Of a stretch of 64,000 nt of DNA, positions 1 to 8,109 are shown piece after piece. A program made the position numbers and the translations under genes. Origin of the DNA: Bradyrhizobium australiense (GTDB lineage Bacteria > Pseudomonadota > Alphaproteobacteria > Rhizobiales > Xanthobacteraceae); NCBI RefSeq assembly GCF_013114825.1, contig NZ_JAAVLX010000001.1, forward strand, positions 558,001-622,000, read 5' to 3'. The notes under the pieces are model-generated. The model was not told where the DNA came from. It ran no database searches and saw only the letters and a program-made list of their open reading frames with translations. Every line of letters begins with the position of its first letter. Positions within the stretch are counted from its first letter, which is position 1.

Positions 1-1
1 C

Positions 2-175
2 CGCATCTGCGTGATGAGCGCGCGTCCGGGCCGCATCCTTGACGACAGTCGCGTCGACTTCGCCCGTCCGCGCACCGTCGCCATGACCTTCGAGCCCGAT
101 TTCGTCGCGCTCAACCAAAAACTCCGCGCCTTCATCGTCGATGCCCGCACCGCCTCAGCACAGGGAGCGGCCTGA
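2..175 (+). CDS. ABC transporter ATP-binding protein, C-terminal fragment
   Basis: This is the last 57 codons of a gene that begins before the window. The reading frame is open from base 2 to a TGA at 173-175. The visible protein begins RICVMSARPGRI, which fits the strand after the H-loop of nitrate/sulfonate/taurine-type (SsuB/TauB) ATPases, where a line such as 'vmsarPGri' is common. The stop lies 2 bases before the ATG of the permease, so the two are one operon with the binding protein at 999. The Walker and signature motifs lie outside the window. The family call leans on the neighbours; the substrate is unknown. Confidence 0.75.
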   Translation, partial: RICVMSARPGRILDDSRVDFARPRTVAMTFEPDFVALNQKLRAFIVDARTASAQGAA

Positions 176-177
176 CC

Positions 178-954
178 ATGCCCGATCTCGATTACCGCCA
201 AAAGGTCTGGTCGGCGGCACTGATCATGCTGTTCTTCGTCGCCTGGGAATTGTTCTGCCTCGTGACAGGCATGTCCGACCTGGTGCTGCCGCGTCCGTCG
301 CAGGTGTTCGTCACGCTGTTCGAGAAATTCCCGATCCTGTGGCCGCATATCCTGCAGACGCTGGCGACGACGATGATCGGATTTGTCCTTGGTGTCGGCC
401 TCGGCGTTGTGTTGGGCGCTGTCATTGGCGTCTCAAAGACCGCCTATGATACCGCCTATCCGCTGCTCGTCGGCTTCTCCTCGATCCCGAAAGTCGCCGT
501 CGTGCCGATCTTCGTCTTGTGGTTCGGCTCCGGCACGGTGCCGGCGGTGCTGACCGCGCTCTCGATCTGCTTCTTCCCGATCGTCGTCAACATCGCGACG
601 GGACTGGCGACCACCGAACCGGAACTCGAAGACGTGCTAAAAGCGCTCGGCGCCAGCAAGTTCGACATTCTCTGGAACGTCGGGCTGCCTCGCACCATGC
701 CGTTCTTCTTTGCATCGCTGAAGGTCGCGATCTCCTACGCCTTTGTCGGCGCGGTGCTGTCGGAAACTGTCGCCTCGAACCGCGGCATCGGCAACGTCAT
801 GATGACGGCGTCCTCGAATTTCAACGTGCCCTTGGTCTTCGCGGGGCTATTCGTGCTCGCCGGCCTCGGCGTCGCGCTCTACGTGATCTTTTCGGTAATC
901 GAGGGCCGCATCACCGGCTGGGCCACCCGCAAGAGCGATGTGATCGCGACGTGA
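178..954 (+). CDS. ABC transporter permease, TauC/SsuC type
   Basis: A 258-residue inner-membrane permease of the binding-protein-dependent family that carries nitrate, sulfonate, taurine or pyrimidine-like solutes. It has about six hydrophobic segments, starting near residue 12 (ALIMLFFVAWELFCLV). A cytoplasmic coupling loop of EAA type is visible near residues 148-170 (EDVLKALGASKFDILWNVGLP). Length is normal for the family. The ATG is 2 bases after the ATPase stop, so translation is probably coupled. It should form the channel with the ATPase at the window edge and receive cargo from the binding protein at 999. Confidence 0.9.
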   Translation: MPDLDYRQKVWSAALIMLFFVAWELFCLVTGMSDLVLPRPSQVFVTLFEKFPILWPHILQTLATTMIGFVLGVGLGVVLGAVIGVSKTAYDTAYPLLVGFSSIPKVAVVPIFVLWFGSGTVPAVLTALSICFFPIVVNIATGLATTEPELEDVLKALGASKFDILWNVGLPRTMPFFFASLKVAISYAFVGAVLSETVASNRGIGNVMMTASSNFNVPLVFAGLFVLAGLGVALYVIFSVIEGRITGWATRKSDVIAT

Positions 955-998
955 AAGTTTTTGCGACCCGTTATCCACCCCTTATCGAGGAGAACAAG

Positions 999-2024
999 AT
1001 GTTAGCCAGAGTAAGCGCCGCGCTGTTGGGAATTGCCTTGTTCGCCGGCGCCGCCGGCGCCCAGGAAACGACGATCAAGTTCACGCTGGGCTGGAAGACG
1101 CAGGGGTCCGACGCCGCGTTTTTCTATGCCAAGGACCACGGCTTCTTCAAGGAAGAAGGGCTGAACGTCGTGATCGACCAGGGCGAGGGCTCCGGTGCGA
1201 CGGTGACGCGCATCATGTCGGGGGCCTATGATGCCGGCTTCGGCGATGTCAATGCCATCATCCAGAACGCCTCGACTAAGCCGCAGGACGCGCCGGTGAT
1301 GGTCTACATGATTTGGAACCAGCCGCCGTTTGCGATCGTCACCAAGAAGACCAGCGGCATCAACACCATCAAGGACTTTGAGGGCCACACGCTCGGCGGC
1401 GCGCAGGGCACGCCGACCACGCGGCTATTGCCGGTGTTTGCGCAAAAGAACAAGCTGGAGGGCGAGAAGATCAAGATCTCCAACATGGCGCCGAACCTGC
1501 AGGAGCCGATGCTGATCAAGGGCGACATCGACGCAGCGCTGGTGTTCAACATCACGAGCTACTTCAACCTGGTGCTGAACCGCCAGGATCCCGACAAGGA
1601 CTATAAATGGTTCTCGTTCGGCGACTATGGCCTCGATCTCTATTCCAATGGCGTAATGGTTTCGCGCAAGCTGCTGGCGTCCAATCCGAAGGTCGTCGCC
1701 GGCCTTGTTCGCGCCGTCAACAAGGCCATGATCGCGATCGCCAAGGATCAGAATGCGGGCATGAAGGCGGCGGTGAACTACGACAACCTCATCAATATCG
1801 AGGTCGAGAAGCGCCGCCTGCAGTTTTCCTTCGACAAGCTAATCGTCTCGCCCGAGATGAAGGAGATCGGCGTCGGCGACGTTAAGGACGACCGCATGGC
1901 CCGCGCCATCGGCATCATCGTCGAAGGCTACCAGCTCGCCCGCGCGCCGGCACCGTCGGAGATTTTCTCCCGCGAATTCCTGCCGCCGCGCGCGGAGCGG
2001 GAGCTGGTGTATACGGCGAACTGA
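999..2024 (+). CDS. ABC transporter substrate-binding protein, NMT1/THI5-like
   Basis: A 341-residue periplasmic binding protein. The ATG at 999 is preceded by GAGGAG, and the first 22 residues (MLARVSAALLGIALFAGAAGA) form a signal peptide cut before QETT. The opening KFTLGWKTQGSDAAFFYAKDHGFF is the usual start of the fold, where ligand is held between two lobes. It closes the operon that starts before the window. The amidohydrolase that follows, beyond a repeat, suggests the imported solute may be a cyclic amide or aminated heterocycle. That is inference; the fold alone does not reveal the ligand. Confidence 0.9.
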   Translation: MLARVSAALLGIALFAGAAGAQETTIKFTLGWKTQGSDAAFFYAKDHGFFKEEGLNVVIDQGEGSGATVTRIMSGAYDAGFGDVNAIIQNASTKPQDAPVMVYMIWNQPPFAIVTKKTSGINTIKDFEGHTLGGAQGTPTTRLLPVFAQKNKLEGEKIKISNMAPNLQEPMLIKGDIDAALVFNITSYFNLVLNRQDPDKDYKWFSFGDYGLDLYSNGVMVSRKLLASNPKVVAGLVRAVNKAMIAIAKDQNAGMKAAVNYDNLINIEVEKRRLQFSFDKLIVSPEMKEIGVGDVKDDRMARAIGIIVEGYQLARAPAPSEIFSREFLPPRAERELVYTAN

Positions 2025-2043
2025 CGGCGGTGCTTTATCAGCT

Positions 2044-2127
2044 CGTCATTGCGAGCGAAGCGAAGCAATCCATGCCTCCGCACGGGGAAAGATGGATTGC
2101 TTCGTCGCTGCGCTCCTCGCAATGACG
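2044..2127 (+). repeat. 84-base dispersed palindromic repeat, copy 1
   Basis: Begins CGTCATTGCGAGCGAAGCGA and ends CTCCTCGCAATGACG, so the ends are inverted copies, and AAGCAATCCAT/ATGGATTGCTT form an inner stem. A second copy of equal length lies at 58408-58491 with the same ends and a diverged centre. It sits between the binding-protein gene and the amidohydrolase, and its last bases supply an in-frame ATG for the amidohydrolase. I recognise it as a common intergenic element of Bradyrhizobium-type genomes. A role in transcription termination or mRNA stability is possible but not shown. Confidence 0.85.
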
Positions 2128-3582
2128 GAGCGCCCTATCGTGGCCGCCGAAGTTGCCGCAGATAGCCTGTTCTCCGGTCCCGATCGCGGCCTGCTCGAAA
2201 ACGCCGTGCTCCATCACGACAATGGCCTCATCACCTCCATCACCGAGGCATCGCCGCCCATGACGGGCCCGCGCTCTCTCATTCTTCCAGCCTTCGTTAA
2301 CGCCCACGACCACGCCCGGCCGACCGCGTCCTCGTTCGGTGCACTCGGCATGCCGCTGGAAAGCTGGATCCTCCGCTCCGCGCTGGGGACGCCGGTCGAT
2401 CCCTATCTGACCGCGGCCTCGGCATTGGCGCGATCGGCTCGTGCCGGCTGCGCGGCGATGATGGTGCACTACACCCGGCCGAGCGGCACCATGCCGCTGG
2501 TCGAGGAGGCCAAGGCGATTGCGCGGGCGGCGTCCGACGTCGGCATCCGCATCGCGTTTGCGCTCGCCGTGCGCGACCAGAACCCGGTGGTCTATGGCGA
2601 CAGCGAGCCGGTGCTGTCGCAGCTTTCCAGCGACGACCGCAGGACGATTGAGGAATTGTTTGTCCGCGCGCCGATGTCGCCAAAGACCTATCTCGAACTC
2701 ACGGATGCCATCGCCTCGGCCATCGCAGGTCCAAAGATCGATGTTCAACTCGGTCCTGCCGGCGTGCAATGGTGCTCAAGACCTTTGCTCGAGGCAGTGG
2801 CAGAGAATTCGGCGCAGACCGGTCGATGCATCCACATGCATCTGCTGGAGACCATCCATCAACGCGCCTGGGCCGACGCGAATTTCCCTGGCGGGGTGGT
2901 CAGCTATCTCCGCGACATCGGTTTTCTGTCGGACCGGCTGACCCTGGCCCATTGTATCCATGCCCGTCCCGACGAGATCGAGATGATCGCCACTTCCGGC
3001 GCGCGCATCGTCACCAATTTCTCCTCCAACCTGCATCTGCGCTCCGGCCTTGCCCCGATCGCCGCGGCGCACCGATGCGGCTGCGCCATCGCGGTCGGCG
3101 TCGATGGTCTCGCGCTCGACGAAGACGACGACATCCTGCGCGAGATGCGGCTGGTGCAGATGATGCACGGCGGCCTTGGCTTTGAGCGAACCTGGACCGC
3201 TTCCGAATTCCTCGCACTCGCCATCGCCAATGGGCGGAAGGCGACCGGCGCGCCCGGGAGCGGCGCGCTGATGTCAGGCGCACCGGCCGACTTCGTCACG
3301 GTCGATCTCGACCGGCTCGATCGGGACCAGATCATGCCGGTCGACCCCATCGATCTCCTGTTCGCGCGCGGCAATGCCTCTGTCTTGCGCGACGTGGTCG
3401 TCGACGGTCGGCTGATCGTCAGCGAAGACCGATGCACCGGTGTCGATCTTTCCGCGATCGAGCGGGAGTTACGTGGGATCTACCGCGCCAACGCAAGGCA
3501 ACTCTCGCCGTTTGAGCGGGCTTGGCCGCCGCTCTCGGCGTCGCTGCACAGCTGGTTCGAAGCCCAGCTCGATTGCCGATAG
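2122..3582 (+). CDS. amidohydrolase family protein (cyclic deaminase/hydrolase type)
   Basis: About 486 residues with the metal ligands of the amidohydrolase superfamily. NAHDHARP gives the first two histidines, HMHLLET the third, AHCIH the fourth, and VGVDGLALDED the catalytic aspartate region. This layout resembles guanine, cytosine or triazine deaminases and related hydrolases. A short beta domain closes the C-terminus. The start is uncertain: ATG 2122 lies inside the upstream repeat, while GTG 2140 has GGAG nine bases upstream and would remove repeat-derived residues. It follows a TauABC-type importer on the same strand and probably acts on the imported compound. The substrate cannot be read from sequence. 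Confidence 0.85.
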   Translation: MTERPIVAAEVAADSLFSGPDRGLLENAVLHHDNGLITSITEASPPMTGPRSLILPAFVNAHDHARPTASSFGALGMPLESWILRSALGTPVDPYLTAASALARSARAGCAAMMVHYTRPSGTMPLVEEAKAIARAASDVGIRIAFALAVRDQNPVVYGDSEPVLSQLSSDDRRTIEELFVRAPMSPKTYLELTDAIASAIAGPKIDVQLGPAGVQWCSRPLLEAVAENSAQTGRCIHMHLLETIHQRAWADANFPGGVVSYLRDIGFLSDRLTLAHCIHARPDEIEMIATSGARIVTNFSSNLHLRSGLAPIAAAHRCGCAIAVGVDGLALDEDDDILREMRLVQMMHGGLGFERTWTASEFLALAIANGRKATGAPGSGALMSGAPADFVTVDLDRLDRDQIMPVDPIDLLFARGNASVLRDVVVDGRLIVSEDRCTGVDLSAIERELRGIYRANARQLSPFERAWPPLSASLHSWFEAQLDCR

Positions 3583-3787
3583 AGCGCTAAGCGTCTCAGT
3601 CTACGGTGCAAATTCCGTAATGTGGAACGAAATTCCACTTGCGCAGAATCTCGGCAACGGTTCATGTCGAGTAAACAAGAAACTGCCGGTAGCCGCATCG
3701 CGCTGCTGATTGGGGTATCGGAAGCAAGCGGGGCGAGGTGAGCCGATCGCCGCATCATTTCGCGCTGATGTCCAGACGGAACCGTTC

Positions 3788-6700
3788 ATGTCCTTCAATA
3801 AATTGCTGATCGCTAACCGCGGCGAGATCGCCATCCGCATCGCGCGCGCCGCGGGGGACGCCGGGCTCGCTACCGTCGCGATCCATTCCGCCGACGATGC
3901 GCAATCGCTGCATGTCCGCGCCGCCGATGCCGCGCATGAAATCCCCGGACGCGGCGCGCGGGCCTATCTCGACATCGAGGCCGTTATATCAGCCGCCAAG
4001 GCAACCGGATGCGACGCCGTGCATCCCGGCTACGGCTTCCTCAGCGAGAACGCCGCGCTCGCCCGGCGCTGCATCGAGGAAAGCATCGTCTTCGTCGGCC
4101 CGTCGCCGGAAGCGCTCGATCTGTTCGGCGACAAGGCGCAGGCCAAGGCCCTGGCAAAAAAATGCGGCGTGCCGGTCATCGAGGGCACCGGCGGGGCAAC
4201 CAGCCTCGATGAGGCCGAAGCCTTCCTTGAATCCTTGGGCACGGGCGGTGCCATCATGATCAAGGCCATCGCCGGCGGCGGCGGCCGCGGCATGCGCACC
4301 GTCGATGACGTGGGCCGGCTGGAGGAGACCTATGCGCGCTGCCAGTCCGAGGCGATGGCGGCCTTCGGCAGCGACGGCGTCTATGTCGAGCGCCTGATTC
4401 GCAATGCCCGCCATATCGAGGTGCAGGTCATCTGCGACCACCACGGCGCAATCAGCCATCTGTGGGAGCGCGAATGCACGATCCAGCGCCGCAACCAGAA
4501 GCTCATCGAGGTCGCGCCAAGCCCGTCGCTGAACGATGCCTTGCGCACGCGCATCATCGACGCCGCCAAGGATCTTGCGGCGGCCGCGAACTACGACAAT
4601 CTCGGCACCTTCGAATTCCTCGTCGATAACGACGCCAGGAGCAGCGACAAGGCGTTCGCCTTCATCGAGGCCAATCCGCGGCTGCAGGTCGAGCATACCG
4701 TCACCGAGGAAGTGCTCGGCCTCGATCTCGTGCAGTCGCAGCTCGCGGTCGCGGCCGGCGCCACGCTCGGTTCCCTCGGCCTCGCCCAGGGCTATATCCC
4801 CCGGCCGCGTGGTTTTGCGATGCAGCTCCGCGTCAACATGGAGGTGATGCACGAGACCGGCGCGACCAGACCGACGGGCGGCACGCTGGCCGTGTTTGAC
4901 TTGCCGTCCGGCCCCGGTGTGCGTGTCGACACCTTTGGCTATTCGGGCTACCGGACCAGCGCCGCCTTTGATTCGCTGCTCGCCAAAGTCATTGTGCATT
5001 CGCCGGGCGGTAACTGGACCGACGTGGTGCACAAGGCCTCGCGGACGCTACGTGAGTTCCGGATCGGTGGCGTTGCCACCAACGTCCCGTTCCTCGCAGC
5101 GATTCTGGCGCATCCGGATTTTGTCGAGAACCGCCTCAGCACCGGTTTTATTGACAAGCATGTCGCCGATCTGGTTGGCGAAACCAATACGACGGCGGAG
5201 ACGGAACTGGTCGAATCCGGCAGCGCTGCCGATGACGAGACGCTCGCGATCGCGGTCGCGGCATCTGCAACCGGCCCAGCGGGTTCGGTCGCGGTGCCAG
5301 CGCCGCTGCAAGGCACGATCGTCGCGATAGACGTTGAGGAAGGAGACCTTGTTCGCTCCGGTCAGCAGATTGCGGTGCTCGAATCCATGAAGATGGAGCA
5401 TCTGGTCACGGCGCCGCATGGCGGCCGGGTGACGCAGATCGCGGCCGAAGCCGGCGTCACGCTGATGCAGGACGAGCCGATTCTCTATCTGGAGCCTGCC
5501 GAAATCGACGCCCATGATATCGCCGAGGAAGAGGATGTCGATCTCGACCACATCCGTCCCGATCTGGCCGAATTGATCGAGCGTCACGCCATCACGCTCG
5601 ACGAAAACCGCCCGGCCTCGGTCGAGCGGCGGCGCAAGACCAACCAGCGCACCGCGCGCGAGAATATCGCGCACCTCGTCGATGAGGGATCGTTCGTCGA
5701 ATATGGTTCGCTCGCCATCGCCGCCCAGCGAAGGCGGCGCACGGTCGACGACCTCATTCGCAACACGCCGGCCGACGGCCTGATCTCGGGCGTCGCGACG
5801 GTGAACGCGAAAAAATTCGGCGCGGATGCCGCCCGCTGCATGGTGATCGCCTACGACTACACCGTGCTCGCCGGCACCCAAGGCCATATGAACCACAAGA
5901 AGATCGACCGCATGCTGGGCCTTGCCGAGCAATGGCGGCTGCCGCTGGTGTTCTATGCCGAGGGCGGCGGCGGCCGGCCCGGCGATACCGATCGGCTCGG
6001 CATGACCGGGCTCGACGGGCCGTCCTTTGTGCAGTTCGCCAAGCTCTCAGGATTGGTGCCGGTGATCGGCGTCGTCTCCGGCTATTGCTTCGCCGGCAAC
6101 GCCGCGATGCTCGGCTGCTGCGACGTGATCATCGCGACGAAGAACGCCTCGATCGGCATGGGGGGACCTGCTATGATCGAGGGTGGCGGGCTCGGCATCT
6201 ATCACCCGGCCGAGGTGGGTCCGGTATCGTTCCAGTCGCCGAACGGCGTGATCGACATTCTGGTCGAGGATGAGGCGGAAGCGACGATCGCGGCACAGAA
6301 ATATCTCTCCTACTTCCAGGGTGCGGTTGCCGACTGGAAAGCGCCGGACCAGCGCCTGCTGCGCCGGGCAATCCCGGAAAACCGCCTGCGCGTCTATGAT
6401 ATCCGCAACGTCATCGATCTCATGGCTGACGAAGGCTCGGTGCTGGAAGTCCGACGCGACTTTGGCGTCGGCATGATCACCGCCTTTATCCGCATCGAAG
6501 GAAAGCCGTTCGGCCTGATCGCCAACAACCCAAAACATCTCGGCGGCGCGATCGATGCGCCCGCCGGCGACAAGGCCGCGCGCTTCATGCAGCTGTGCGA
6601 TGCCTTCGACATTCCCATCTTATCGCTCTGCGACACGCCGGGCTTCATGGTCGGCCCTGAAGCCGAAAAGACTGCGATCGTGCGCCATGTCGCGCGGATG

Positions 6701-7108
6701 TTCGTGACCGGCGCGAGTCTCACCGTGCCGCTGTTCGGCATCGTCCTGCGCAAGGGCTACGGCTTAGGGGCGCAATCGATGATCGGCGGCGGCTTTCACG
6801 CCTCCTTCTTCACGGTGGCCTGGCCGACCGGCGAATTCGGCGGCATGGGCTTGGAAGGCTATGTCCGCCTCGGCTTCCGCAAGGAAATGGAAGCAATCGA
6901 AGACCCGGTCGAGCGCGAAGACTATTACAAGGCCAAAGTCGCCGAGCTCTATGCCAACGGCAAGGCGGTCTCGATCGCGTCGGTGCTGGAAATCGACGAA
7001 GTGATCGATCCCGCCGACACGCGGCACTGGATCATGTCGGGCCTGCGCTCGGTGCCGAAGCCGGAAGCGCGCGCGACAAAGAAGCGGCCGTGCATTGATG
7101 CGTGGTAG
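3788..7108 (+). CDS. single-chain biotin-dependent acyl-CoA carboxylase
   Basis: A 1106-residue polypeptide joining all acyl-CoA carboxylase parts. Residues about 1-450 are biotin carboxylase (KLLIANRGEIAIRI, the AGGGGRGM ATP loop, HIEVQV, ANPRLQVEHTVTE). A biotin carrier domain at about 505-575 has biotinyl Lys535 in ESMKMEH. Carboxyltransferase beta and alpha halves fill about 620-1090, with the glycine-rich loops GGGGRPGD and CDTPGFMVGPEAEK. This order matches the single-chain long-chain acyl-CoA carboxylases known from Mycobacterium and Rhodopseudomonas. ATG 3788 is chosen because MSFNKLLIANRGEIA is the canonical start; upstream in-frame sequence shows no homology. It appears monocistronic. 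Substrate chain length is inferred only. Confidence 0.92.
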   Translation: MSFNKLLIANRGEIAIRIARAAGDAGLATVAIHSADDAQSLHVRAADAAHEIPGRGARAYLDIEAVISAAKATGCDAVHPGYGFLSENAALARRCIEESIVFVGPSPEALDLFGDKAQAKALAKKCGVPVIEGTGGATSLDEAEAFLESLGTGGAIMIKAIAGGGGRGMRTVDDVGRLEETYARCQSEAMAAFGSDGVYVERLIRNARHIEVQVICDHHGAISHLWERECTIQRRNQKLIEVAPSPSLNDALRTRIIDAAKDLAAAANYDNLGTFEFLVDNDARSSDKAFAFIEANPRLQVEHTVTEEVLGLDLVQSQLAVAAGATLGSLGLAQGYIPRPRGFAMQLRVNMEVMHETGATRPTGGTLAVFDLPSGPGVRVDTFGYSGYRTSAAFDSLLAKVIVHSPGGNWTDVVHKASRTLREFRIGGVATNVPFLAAILAHPDFVENRLSTGFIDKHVADLVGETNTTAETELVESGSAADDETLAIAVAASATGPAGSVAVPAPLQGTIVAIDVEEGDLVRSGQQIAVLESMKMEHLVTAPHGGRVTQIAAEAGVTLMQDEPILYLEPAEIDAHDIAEEEDVDLDHIRPDLAELIERHAITLDENRPASVERRRKTNQRTARENIAHLVDEGSFVEYGSLAIAAQRRRRTVDDLIRNTPADGLISGVATVNAKKFGADAARCMVIAYDYTVLAGTQGHMNHKKIDRMLGLAEQWRLPLVFYAEGGGGRPGDTDRLGMTGLDGPSFVQFAKLSGLVPVIGVVSGYCFAGNAAMLGCCDVIIATKNASIGMGGPAMIEGGGLGIYHPAEVGPVSFQSPNGVIDILVEDEAEATIAAQKYLSYFQGAVADWKAPDQRLLRRAIPENRLRVYDIRNVIDLMADEGSVLEVRRDFGVGMITAFIRIEGKPFGLIANNPKHLGGAIDAPAGDKAARFMQLCDAFDIPILSLCDTPGFMVGPEAEKTAIVRHVARMFVTGASLTVPLFGIVLRKGYGLGAQSMIGGGFHASFFTVAWPTGEFGGMGLEGYVRLGFRKEMEAIEDPVEREDYYKAKVAELYANGKAVSIASVLEIDEVIDPADTRHWIMSGLRSVPKPEARATKKRPCIDAW

Positions 7109-7113
7109 TACAC

Positions 7114-7245
7114 CGTCGTCCCTGCGAAAGCAGGGACCCATAACCACAGGGTTGCGTCGCCAAAGACGGACGTTGACCCCCGCGCTCAACAATGACGGCC
7201 GCGGCGTATGGGTCCCGGCTCGCGCTTTGCTTGGCCGGGACGACG
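7114..7245. repeat. imperfect inverted repeat, CGTCGTCCCTGCGAAAGC type
   Basis: The left arm at 7114-7142 (CGTCGTCCCTGCGAAAGC...GGGACCCATA) is mirrored at 7207-7245 (TATGGGTCCCGG...CCGGGACGACG), with about 60 bases between. The element follows the carboxylase gene directly and could act as a terminator. It resembles a family of intergenic repeats common in Bradyrhizobium-type genomes. No coding capacity is evident. Confidence 0.75.
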
Positions 7246-7253
7246 GGCAAATC

Positions 7254-7384
7254 CGCAGGCTGGGCAAAGGCGCGATAGCGCCGTGCCCACCATCCGTCCT
7301 CGAGCGCATTTCGCGATGGTGGGCACGCGGAGCCTGTCATCGGGCGCGCATTCGCGCGACCCGTTGGCTTTGCCCATCCTACGG
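7254..7384. repeat. inverted-repeat element, GGGCAAAGGCGC family, copy 1
   Basis: GCTGGGCAAAGGCGCGATAGC and GTGCCCACCATC on the left are mirrored by GATGGTGGGCAC and CTTTGCCCATCCTAC on the right. The same family appears, shorter and cleaner, at 60797-60885. It abuts the previous inverted repeat inside a 1-kb gene-free stretch after the carboxylase gene. Confidence 0.75.
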
Positions 7385-7544
7385 GGACTGACATATGTGA
7401 TCTCGTATGTGACTGCTCGACGGGCAAATCACTTCTGATTTTCCGAAATCACGTCAAGCCCCGGAATCAAAAATAATCCGCTTTCGTTCTCACCCAAATC
7501 ACGCGCATAACTCCACCCGTCTCACCCGATGGAGGGACGTTGGC

Positions 7545-7880
7545 CATCGTCACGAACGTGCGGTGAGATGCGGTGGACGCTGAATGCGCAAGACGTACGC
7601 GCAGGAAGCGTACGGCGAAGTCGTGTGGTCCTGATGTCGCGGTGCTGGCATCAAGTTGCGCAAGGGGTCACGCCCTACGCAGCGACGGTGGCAAGAAAGC
7701 CGTTCGCCGGGGAGAGCTCGAAGTAAGCCGTAAAGCCACTGCGCAGGGAAGGCCGGGATGCTCCCGCTGTACCTGTATGCTCGTGTGCGTGTTCTTTTGC
7801 GCACTTTGCACACGAGACCGCGGGTGCGGCGCGCACCCGGTCTTCCCTGCGCCCTCTGAACAAGAGGGTGGGAAGTTGAG
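7545..7880 (+). repeat. structured multi-copy-type element with nested hairpins
   Basis: This stretch contains no convincing gene, although an open frame crosses it. Its core at 7741-7852 is closed by a perfect 10-base stem (GCGCAGGGAA with TTCCCTGCGC). Inside are two hairpins: CTCGTGTGC at 7780-7788 with GCACACGAG at 7808-7816, and GGGTGC at 7822-7827 with GCACCC at 7833-7838. Together they can form a three-way junction. I recognise near-identical sequence, often annotated as small hypothetical proteins, in Bradyrhizobium and Rhodopseudomonas genomes. The rest of 7385-8109 shows nothing I can name. Whether it is transcribed is unknown. Confidence 0.55.
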
Positions 7881-8109
7881 AGCAAACCTCGGACGCAATG
7901 CGCCGCGAGAATGCAAATTTATGCTCGCACGACAGCAGCCGCGTCCTCGAAAGCCTCTCCCGCGCGCGGGGGAGGCCGACGCGCGCGCAGCGCGCGGGGG
8001 GCGGGGGAAGCTCTATCCATTCGGTGCGCACGTGATGCGGAGATACCCCCACCCCGGCCCTCCCCCGCAAGCGACCCGCAAACGGAAGAGGGAGGAGCGG
8101 CACCGTATG

